Assembly (NCBI GenBank): GCA_041485845.1
Contig: JBGPKH010000398.1
Span: 1-8,229, forward strand
Origin: OMOG01 sp041485845
GTDB lineage: Bacteria; Acidobacteriota; Terriglobia; Bryobacterales; Bryobacteraceae
DNA length: 8,229 nucleotides
Direction: 5' to 3'
Every line of letters begins with the position of its first letter. The stretch's first letter is position 1. Under the pieces are notes generated by a model that ran no database searches, had not been told where the DNA came from, and saw only the letters and a list, made by a program, of their open reading frames with translations. Positions 1 to 4,851 of the stretch are shown here, in pieces. The position numbers were made by a program, and so were the translations under genes.

Positions 1-117
1 CGAGAGGTTAACGCCGATTCCGAGCGCCAACGAGACCACCGCCACAGTGGTGAAGCCGGGACTCTTTGCCAGAGTACGGATCCCGTAACGGACATCCTGC
101 AGCAGGCCGGATACCAT
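1..117 (-). CDS. ADOP-family ABC transporter permease, N-terminal fragment (cut by window edge)
   Basis: Only the first 39 residues lie in the window; the gene continues beyond base 1. They begin MVSGLLQDVRYGIR and continue with a KSPGF motif and a hydrophobic stretch ending ALGIG. This is the characteristic opening of the large MacB/FtsX-like permeases called the ADOP family, which are numerous in Acidobacteria. The protein would sit in the inner membrane with a large periplasmic domain, usually working with a separate ATPase; the substrate cannot be told. The start at 117 is chosen because the family begins a few residues before the LLQDVRYGIR motif. No good Shine-Dalgarno is visible. ADOP genes often follow a PadR-type regulator gene, and none is seen here; the nearest upstream gene on this strand encodes a TetR protein 345 bases away. 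The family call is firm, the function unknown. Confidence 0.85.
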   Translation of the reverse strand, partial: MVSGLLQDVRYGIRTLAKSPGFTTVAVVSLALGIGVNLS

Positions 118-462
118 ATCGACATTCTAGTCTGCGGATCTTCCATGCGCTGGCCAGGCAGCCGGTGGCAAAAATCCCGGCAGGATGAAATGCCTGCCCC
201 ACCAACATCGCAATCTGTTGATGCGTGGTGGTGGCGCAGGCGGTTTCGCCTGCGTTCGTGACTCTCGGCTACCTACGCAACGGGCTGCCAGGCGGCCATG
301 CCCCTCGCGAATCCGTATCGCAACTGAATAGCCCGTTATTGACCTCGGCGGCCAGCGTTCCGCTGCCGTGAGTTGCTCCTCCGCATCGGCCGCCGCCGAA
401 CTGGCGCACTCAGGCACTTGCGCGCTCAACGCGGCGAGAGAAAAGAAGGAAACCAATCCGTC
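118..462. other. Intergenic stretch without a convincing gene
   Basis: These 345 bases separate the TetR gene from the ADOP permease start. Open frames cross the region on both strands, but their translations are low-complexity, rich in Arg, Ala and Pro, lack ribosome sites and resemble no family I know. The only clear structure is the hairpin at 235-254. Promoter elements for the ADOP gene should lie here, but none stands out. Confidence 0.6.
235..254. repeat. Perfect inverted repeat (8-bp stem, GTTT loop)
   Basis: CGCAGGCG, loop GTTT, CGCCTGCG. On the plus strand two G-T pairs could extend the stem. No T-run follows on the minus strand, so it is a poor intrinsic terminator for the TetR unit, whose stop is about 210 bases away. 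It could instead be a copy of a dispersed palindromic (REP-like) element. Only a genome-wide copy count would decide. Confidence 0.5.
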
Positions 463-1128
463 TCATTTCGTTCCGCCTTTCTTTGCCGGGCTGGTGAAAA
501 TCGCGTGGTAAATCAAGTGGGTTGCGGAATCGATCCACCGGTTCAACTCCGCTTTGGGCATTTGCGCGGCGCGCCCGAGCAGGCTCCAGAAAAAGGTGTC
601 CATCACCCGCGCCAGCCCGCGAATGTCAACTCCCGCCCGCGCACCGGGGAGTTGCTGCAAAGCCTGAAACACCGCTGCGACGCGGGTCGTGGTCCAGGCA
701 TGAATCTCCTCCTGTTTTCGCGCCAGGTCCGGATCGGAGAGCGCCGCTTCCTGCCACGCGCGGTATGCGCCCAGGTACCGGAGATCGTGCGAAAACGCGC
801 GCGACAGCAGTTCCCGCAAACCCGCCCGAACATCCGCCGCAGGCCTGGGGCTAAGGCTGAGCCGGCTCAGCTTTTCCAGCAGCTCGTCCATGAGCGCCAG
901 CAGCAACTGCCGCTTGGAGCGATAGTGCTGGTAGAAGCCCCCCACCGCGAGTTGCGCGCGGCGGGCGATCTCCTCAATCGAAGTACCCTCGTAGCCCTTC
1001 TCACCGAACAACGCCAGCCCGGCCTCCTTCAGCCGCGCCCGCTTGTCGAGACTTCGTTTTTGACGCGGTTCCTGCGGAAGGTCCTCGCCGGCCAGCAGCT
1101 TCGGACGCGCCTTCACCACCTTCTTCAT
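463..1128 (-). CDS. TetR/AcrR-family transcriptional regulator
   Basis: A 221-residue protein, normal for TetR regulators. A basic tail (residues 1-28) precedes a clear TetR N-terminal helix-turn-helix at about 29-78, including GYEGTSIEEIARRAQLAVG and FYQHYRSKRQLL. Residues from about 95 on form the helical ligand and dimer domain, which is not specific enough to name a ligand. The open frame extends upstream to 1536, but ATG 1128 is chosen because the extra residues are antisense noise over the neighbouring DUF5367 gene. The ATG overlaps that gene's stop codon (ATGA), so the two are probably translationally coupled and co-transcribed. A near-perfect palindrome just upstream of the unit (1492-1517) is the likely operator, suggesting autorepression and control of the DUF5367 protein. 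Control of the ADOP permease downstream is possible but unsupported. Confidence 0.92.
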   Translation of the reverse strand: MKKVVKARPKLLAGEDLPQEPRQKRSLDKRARLKEAGLALFGEKGYEGTSIEEIARRAQLAVGGFYQHYRSKRQLLLALMDELLEKLSRLSLSPRPAADVRAGLRELLSRAFSHDLRYLGAYRAWQEAALSDPDLARKQEEIHAWTTTRVAAVFQALQQLPGARAGVDIRGLARVMDTFFWSLLGRAAQMPKAELNRWIDSATHLIYHAIFTSPAKKGGTK

Positions 1129-1490
1129 CGGCGGATGGCGACCCCCGCCAGGGCGCCCGCGCAGCACCACAGCATCCATCCCCCGAAGACGCCCGCCACC
1201 TCCGGCGCCATGTTCGGAAAGACAAGCGGAAAGAACGCGCTGGAGAACGGGTCGAGCAGCAGCGTCGGCAGCGCAACCGAGACCGCGCCGGCGAGCCACT
1301 GCTCCCGGCGCAGTTGAAAACGCCCGCAAAGACGGCGCACCAGCCAGGCCATCAGGGGAAAGCTGACGGTGAACAGGATAAGGGTTGCGCGCCAGTCGCC
1401 GGGATGCAACAAGCGCTGTCCCGCCAACCGTAATGCGATGGTGGCGGCGGTCCAGATCCCCAGGCCGCAGAGAATCAGTCGAACATGCAT
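1125..1490 (-). CDS. DUF5367-like small membrane protein
   Basis: A 121-residue, very hydrophobic protein with about four predicted membrane segments (roughly residues 5-25, 36-53, 66-82 and 98-118). Conserved-looking features are GIWTAATIALRLAGQ near the N-terminus and DPFSSAFFPLVFPN in the middle. Length, topology and the opening motif fit the DUF5367 family, a family of unknown function; this assignment is from memory of the family's look. It is the first gene of a two-gene unit: its TGA stop overlaps the ATG of the TetR gene. Start 1490 is the only good ATG; a weak AGG lies upstream, inside a palindrome that ends two bases before the start. A membrane protein paired with a TetR regulator suggests a role inducible by a small molecule or by envelope stress, but this is inference. 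Confidence 0.75.
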   Translation of the reverse strand: MHVRLILCGLGIWTAATIALRLAGQRLLHPGDWRATLILFTVSFPLMAWLVRRLCGRFQLRREQWLAGAVSVALPTLLLDPFSSAFFPLVFPNMAPEVAGVFGGWMLWCCAGALAGVAIRR

Positions 1491-1491
1491 A

Positions 1492-1517
1492 ATACGAACC
1501 TGAATTCAGATTCGCAT
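1492..1517. promoter_or_regulatory. Candidate TetR operator palindrome
   Basis: A 26-base near-perfect palindrome centred between 1504 and 1505. The core CTGAATTCAG is perfect, and the flanks continue as CGAA/TTCG and AT/AT with only two mismatched base pairs out of thirteen. It lies 2 bases before the ATG of the DUF5367-TetR unit, read on the minus strand. TetR repressors typically bind such palindromes next to their own promoters, so it is probably the autoregulatory site. It also covers the position where a ribosome site should lie. No convincing -35/-10 pair was found, so the promoter itself is not called. Confidence 0.6.
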
Positions 1518-1585
1518 ATGAGCGGCCCGAATGCAACCAAAAACCGGTGGGCCGGTCATCCCCAGGTCATCCCCCATCACAAACC

Positions 1586-1607
1586 GGACAGGCCAGGAGG
1601 CCTGTCC
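1586..1607. repeat. Perfect inverted repeat (9-bp stem, AGGA loop)
   Basis: GGACAGGCC, loop AGGA, GGCCTGTCC. It has no T-run on either side, so it is not a standard intrinsic terminator. Its position between two divergent genes and its perfect symmetry are more like a dispersed intergenic palindromic element. It abuts the glycosylase-like relic at 1625-1675, whose frame reads straight into it. Confidence 0.5.
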
Positions 1608-1624
1608 CACTCCGCTCCGCCCGC

Positions 1625-1675
1625 CCACAGATACGTGGCCGCGTAACCGCGATACGGGCGCCAGGCCGCTCCCAT
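1625..1675 (-). pseudogene. Relic resembling the C-terminus of an AlkA-type DNA glycosylase
   Basis: Read on the minus strand, these bases give MGAAWRPYRGYAATYLW. The pattern W-R-P-x-R-x-x-A-A-x-x-L-W is the signature at the C-terminal end of DNA-3-methyladenine glycosylase II (AlkA family). Nothing upstream in this frame, or in the other two frames, resembles the rest of such an enzyme; that DNA is now occupied by the peroxiredoxin gene and its promoter. Downstream the frame runs into the hairpin at 1586-1607 and stops at 1577. I read this as the leftover 3' end of a deleted glycosylase gene. The match is short, about 17 residues, so coincidence is not excluded. Confidence 0.38.
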
Positions 1676-1732
1676 GGGTCCATGGTAGTAGGCCGAAGGG
1701 CGCGCAGCGATCCGCTTCTTGCGGCGCCGGCA

Positions 1733-1762
1733 CTTGCGCGGCGGGCGCGCAAGCCCTAACAT
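1733..1762 (+). promoter_or_regulatory. Possible promoter with overlapping dyad upstream of the peroxiredoxin
   Basis: A perfect dyad CTTGCGCG-GCGGG-CGCGCAAG occupies 1733-1753. It overlaps a weak -35 (TTGCGC, 1734-1739), which is 17 bases from a weak -10 (TAACAT, 1757-1762). Transcription would start near 1769, giving a leader of about 10 bases with the ribosome site GGAGGG (1770-1775) at its very start. The dyad is placed where a repressor would bind, but it could also be chance symmetry in GC-rich DNA. The promoter match is weak. Confidence 0.3.
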
Positions 1763-1778
1763 ACGTGGTGGAGGGTTC

Positions 1779-2318
1779 ATGAGGAAGCTGTCTTTTCTGC
1801 TGGCCGGGGCGCTGGTCTCCGTTAACCTGTTCGCCCAGGCCGTCCCGCCGCCACACACCAATCTGAAAGAGGGCGATATGGCGCCGGACTTCACGCTGAC
1901 CGCTACTACGGGCGGCAAGGTTACACTCTCGGAGTTCCGCGGCAAATCCAACGTGGTACTGGCGTTTTTCCCGGCCGCGTTTACCGGTGGTTGAACGAAG
2001 GAAGTGATTGCATACCAGGCTGGTATGCCAAAGTTTGACGCAGCGGACACCAAGGTTTTTGGAATCAGCACCGACAACACTCCTTCCCAAAAAGAATTCG
2101 CGGCCAAGAACAATGTGACTTTTCCTTTGCTCAGCGATTTCGCGAAACGGCAGGTGGCAGCCGCGTATGGGGTGCTCATCCCCGATGCCGGTGTGGCCAA
2201 CCGGTCCACCTTCGTAGTCAACAAGGAAGGCAAGATCACTTACATTCAGGAGGGCAACTCGGCTATCGATCCGACGGGCGCGGCGGATGCGTGCAGCCGG
2301 GCGGCGCACAAGCAGTAA
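1779..2318 (+). CDS. Exported selenocysteine-containing peroxiredoxin (TGA at 1992-1994 read as Sec72)
   Basis: An AhpC/TSA-type thiol peroxidase of 179 residues when the in-frame TGA at 1992-1994 is read through. Residues 1-20 form a signal peptide (basic MRK, hydrophobic core, likely cleavage near FAQA), so it acts outside the cytoplasm. The thioredoxin-fold domain starts at about 30 (EGDMAPDFTL). The catalytic motif reads FFPAAFTGG-U-TKE: P65, T69 and U72 fit the universal P-x(3)-T-x(2)-C motif, with TGA exactly at the peroxidatic cysteine. The conserved active-site arginine is Arg142 (NRSTFVV). Cys172 near the C-terminus is the only cysteine and a plausible resolving residue. The frame is intact on both sides and a SECIS-like hairpin lies at 2010-2028. 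Start ATG 1779 has GGAGGG at 1770-1775. Sec-containing peroxiredoxins are known (PrxU of Eubacterium acidaminophilum). The alternative, a nonsense pseudogene, is much less likely. Confidence 0.9.
2010..2028 (+). promoter_or_regulatory. Bacterial SECIS element in the peroxiredoxin mRNA
   Basis: Perfect 8-bp stem GCATACCA / TGGTATGC with loop GGC; if the A-U closing pair opens, it is 7 bp with loop AGGCU. The loop starts 23 bases after the TGA at 1992-1994. Known bacterial SECIS elements lie inside the coding region just after the UGA, with a short apical loop carrying a G in its first two positions about 16-37 bases from the UGA; this one satisfies each rule. It would recruit SelB with Sec-tRNA to decode UGA. 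No part of the Sec machinery is encoded in this window. Confidence 0.8.
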
Positions 2319-2327
2319 GGTACGGCA

Positions 2328-2642
2328 TTACCCAGGGGCAATCTCCGCCAATTCGAGGACGAGCACGGCGCCGCATTTCCGGCAGACCACCGTGCCGTCC
2401 TCGGCCATATACACTTCGATCGAGTCGCAAGCGGCGCAGGCGGCCGTCGGATCGGCGGCTTCGGGCGCGGGTTCGGGTGGCAAGACACCGCTGAGCCTTC
2501 CACCCGTTTTCCTCGTGATTGGTTCGAAAGTGGTCTCACAGTCGGCGCAAACGTGATTGAAGCAGCAGTTGGGCGTGCAACTGTAGAAGACCTCGCCCGA
2601 ATTGCAGACCGGGCAGTGGATTTCCAGCTTGCGCGTGCGCAC
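2328..2642 (-). CDS. Small double zinc-ribbon protein, function unknown
   Basis: A 104-residue protein with four C-x2-C pairs arranged as two ribbons: C10/C13 with C32/C35, and C69/C72 with C87/C90. The ribbons are joined by an acidic, Pro-rich linker (about residues 50-67). Three further cysteines (22, 26, 27) lie inside the first ribbon. It probably binds two zinc ions; such ribbons mediate protein or nucleic acid contacts, but no partner is evident. The start is uncertain. The open frame reaches back to 2798, but that part is antisense-like and overlaps the prolyl isomerase gene in another frame. GTG 2642, one base after that gene's TAA stop, is the likeliest start, with translation re-initiating there. 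It is the last gene of the fsr-isomerase unit and converges tightly with the peroxiredoxin gene, 9 bases apart. Confidence 0.7.
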   Translation of the reverse strand: MRTRKLEIHCPVCNSGEVFYSCTPNCCFNHVCADCETTFEPITRKTGGRLSGVLPPEPAPEAADPTAACAACDSIEVYMAEDGTVVCRKCGAVLVLELAEIAPG

Positions 2643-2643
2643 C

Positions 2644-3588
2644 TTATTGCTTCGCCAGGTTGAAGAATTCGGGGTCGAGCACCACGTTGGCCTTTTTCTG
2701 CAATTCCTCCAGCGCTTTTTGGGCAAGGTCGGGTCGCAGGCGGCGCTCCAGTTCCGGCCGGACCTCCTCAAAACTCTTGAAGTCGTGAGATTCGACACGG
2801 ATCAGGTGATAGCCGAACTGGCTTTTCACGGGTTCGCTCAGTTCTCCGGGTTTCAGGGTGAAGGCTGCCTGATCGAACGACGGGACCATCTGACCTTTCT
2901 TGAAGGTTCCGAGATCGCCGCCCTTCGCGGCGGAGGCCGCGTCATCGGACTCGGCAGTCGCGAGAGCCGCGAAGTCCGCGCCGCCCACCAGCTTCTTCCG
3001 CAGGTCGTTTGCCTTGGCCAGCGCCTCGGCCTCCGTGAGTTCTTTTTGCCCCGGCTTTACGGGAGTGGGCGAGCCCTGCATCCGGACCAGGATGTGGAGG
3101 GCGTGGACCTGTTCGTACTCCGGCTTGTGGTCTTCGTAGGACTTACGGACCGCCGTGTCGTCCAAGGGGAGGTCCTTGCTGATCTGTTGAAACGTCAAAC
3201 CGGCCAGCGTATTGGCGACCAGAAACATGGTCTGCGTCTGGAACGCGGGGTTTTCATTCAGCTTGCGCCTCTTGCCTTCCTGCGACAGCACCAGGATGCG
3301 AACGATGTTGTCGGCGAACTGCTTGCGGCCGGCGCCGCGTGCCGGCGCGCGATACTGCTCGGGAAGGGCTTCGACGATCTGGTCGAACTGCGCCGCGGTC
3401 AGAGAAACGTCGCCAACCTTGACAACGATTCGGTCCGGCGGCACTACGAGCATCGGTTTGGAGCTCGGGTCTTCGACGCTCATGGTGACGGTGGGCTGAT
3501 TGGCGGGCGCGGGCCTGGGCGGAGGAGGGGTTTGCGCCAGCACGCAGGACATAGCAGAGAGACACAGAAGACCGCGGAAAAACTTCAT
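2644..3588 (-). CDS. Exported parvulin-type peptidyl-prolyl cis-trans isomerase (PpiC/SurA-like)
   Basis: A 314-residue protein. Residues 1-19 are a signal peptide ending VLAQ, followed by a Pro-rich linker (20-33). Residues about 55-155 form a SurA_N-like helical chaperone region (VVKVGDVSLTAAQFDQIVEALP). The parvulin rotamase domain spans about 160-268, with the hallmark stretches VHALHILV, GGDLGTFKKGQMVPSFDQAAF and SQFGYHLIRVES; His162, His165 and His261 are the typical active-site region residues. A charged helix follows and the protein ends FFNLAKQ. It should catalyse prolyl isomerisation and assist folding of exported proteins in the periplasm. The sequence AMSC at 12-15 is a poor lipobox, so a lipoprotein is less likely. 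It starts 4 bases after the fsr stop and is probably co-transcribed with it. No SD is evident. Confidence 0.92.
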   Translation of the reverse strand: MKFFRGLLCLSAMSCVLAQTPPPPRPAPANQPTVTMSVEDPSSKPMLVVPPDRIVVKVGDVSLTAAQFDQIVEALPEQYRAPARGAGRKQFADNIVRILVLSQEGKRRKLNENPAFQTQTMFLVANTLAGLTFQQISKDLPLDDTAVRKSYEDHKPEYEQVHALHILVRMQGSPTPVKPGQKELTEAEALAKANDLRKKLVGGADFAALATAESDDAASAAKGGDLGTFKKGQMVPSFDQAAFTLKPGELSEPVKSQFGYHLIRVESHDFKSFEEVRPELERRLRPDLAQKALEELQKKANVVLDPEFFNLAKQ

Positions 3589-3592
3589 TTGT

Positions 3593-4825
3593 TCATGATA
3601 CCAGCGGGGGCAGAGGGTCCCTCAGTCCGGGGCTCTTTTTCGCCGCGGGTTCCAGATTTGGAAGAAACGCGGTGAGCAGCCCGATCATGGGAAGAAACGA
3701 ACAGACTCGATAGACCAGCGCGATGCTGGTGAGGTCGGCCAATTCGCCCAGAAGCGCAGCGCCGATGCCGCCCATCCCGAACGCCAGGCCGAAGAAGAGG
3801 CCGGAGATCGTGCCCACCTTACCCGGAATCAGTTCCTGCGCGTACACCAGAATCGCCGAGAATGCCGACGAGAGCACCAGGCCGATGATCACGCTGAGGA
3901 TGCCGGTCCAGAACAGGTTCGCCGAGGGCAACAGCAAAGTGAACGGAAGCGCGCCCAGGATCGACCCCCAGATGACGTACTTGCGGCCGATGCGGTCGCC
4001 CACCGGCCCGCCGGCCAGGGCCCCTACCGCCACCGCTCCGAGAAACACGAACAAGTGGATTTGTGCGGCCCGCAACGACACGTGGAACTTGCCGATCAGG
4101 AAAAACGTATAGTAACTCGTCAGGCTCGCGAGATAGAAGTATTTGGAAAAAATGAGCGCGCTCAGAACCGCCATCGCCGCTGCGACTCTCCCCGAGGAGA
4201 GAGGCGTGTGAAGTCCGCCGTGCAGGTCGCGGTGTTTCCCCTCGAAGAGCCCGTGCGCTTTGTACCAGGCGCCCACGCGGGCGAGGATGATCATCGCCAG
4301 CACGGCCGCCGCCGAGAACCACGCGATGCGGCGTTGTCCGCCCGGAAGCACGACCAACGCCGCCAGCAGCGGCCCCACCGCCGACCCCACATTGCCACCC
4401 AGCCCAAAGACCGATTGTGCGAGGCCGTATTGCCCCCCGGAAGCGGTCCGCGCAATTCGCGCCGATTCCGGATGGAACACCGCCGACCCGACGCCCACCA
4501 GCGCCACGGCAGCCAGAATCGCGACGAAGCTCGGCGCGGCCGACAACAGCAGCAGGCCGAGCAGCGTAAACCCCATCCCCGCCGGCAGAGAATAGGGCTT
4601 GGGCCGATGATCCGTGTAGAGCCCCACCAGCGGCTGCAGAACGGATGCGGTGAGCTGCGCCGTGAGCGTGATCAGCCCGATCTGTCCGAAGTCGAGTCCG
4701 TAGGTGCTCTTGAAGATCGGATACACCGCCGGGATCACCGATTGCATCGTATCGTTCAAGAGGTGACATACGCTGATCGCCGACAGAATGCCGAATGCCC
4801 TGGGAACGCGGATCTCGGAAGACAC
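3593..4825 (-). CDS. fsr: MFS efflux transporter, fosmidomycin-resistance (Fsr) type
   Basis: A 410-residue inner-membrane protein with about twelve hydrophobic segments, matching E. coli Fsr along its length. Shared stretches include FGILSAIS..HLLND near 11-25, a TDHRPKPYSLP loop at 71-81, VFHPES at 116-121, FSKYFY at 226-231, GGPVGDRIGRKYVIWGSILG (272-291) and SAILVYAQELIPGK (323-336). Fsr is a proton-driven exporter that protects E. coli from fosmidomycin; the natural substrate here is unknown. The start is GTG 4825, the first possible start after an in-frame TGA, with GGAG a few bases upstream. Its start lies only 26 bases from the divergent DUF4097 gene. It is the first gene of a unit with the prolyl isomerase and zinc-ribbon genes, an unusual partnership for a drug exporter. 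Confidence 0.93.
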   Translation of the reverse strand: MSSEIRVPRAFGILSAISVCHLLNDTMQSVIPAVYPIFKSTYGLDFGQIGLITLTAQLTASVLQPLVGLYTDHRPKPYSLPAGMGFTLLGLLLLSAAPSFVAILAAVALVGVGSAVFHPESARIARTASGGQYGLAQSVFGLGGNVGSAVGPLLAALVVLPGGQRRIAWFSAAAVLAMIILARVGAWYKAHGLFEGKHRDLHGGLHTPLSSGRVAAAMAVLSALIFSKYFYLASLTSYYTFFLIGKFHVSLRAAQIHLFVFLGAVAVGALAGGPVGDRIGRKYVIWGSILGALPFTLLLPSANLFWTGILSVIIGLVLSSAFSAILVYAQELIPGKVGTISGLFFGLAFGMGGIGAALLGELADLTSIALVYRVCSFLPMIGLLTAFLPNLEPAAKKSPGLRDPLPPLVS

Positions 4826-4851
4826 TCACTCCAGTGTAGTGGAGGATCTCT

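Noticed and set aside
127..456. A 109-codon open frame on the minus strand
   Set aside because: No ribosome site, a low-complexity Arg/Ala/Pro-rich translation, no recognisable domain; it includes the hairpin at 235-254.
856..871. Perfect 16-base palindrome GCTGAGCCGGCTCAGC followed by TTTT on the plus strand
   Set aside because: It lies inside the TetR coding region and encodes ordinary residues (LSRLS). No plus-strand gene ends here for it to terminate. It could be an antisense terminator but nothing supports that.
373..1317. A long plus-strand open frame opposite TetR and DUF5367
   Set aside because: Its Arg/Pro/Gln-rich translation is the typical antisense shadow of GC-rich genes. The minus-strand proteins match real families.
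1129..1536. Extending the TetR protein to an upstream start at 1536
   Set aside because: The extra residues are an out-of-frame reading of the DUF5367 gene. TetR regulators start shortly before the helix-turn-helix, and ATG 1128 overlaps the preceding stop.
1992..1994. Treating the TGA in the peroxiredoxin as a nonsense mutation or the end of a 71-residue protein
   Set aside because: It replaces precisely the catalytic cysteine, the frame after it is fully conserved to the C-terminus, and a SECIS-like hairpin follows at the right distance.
2643..2798. Longer form of the zinc-ribbon protein starting at 2798
   Set aside because: The added part overlaps the conserved C-terminus of the prolyl isomerase in another frame and has an unstructured Arg/Trp-rich sequence.
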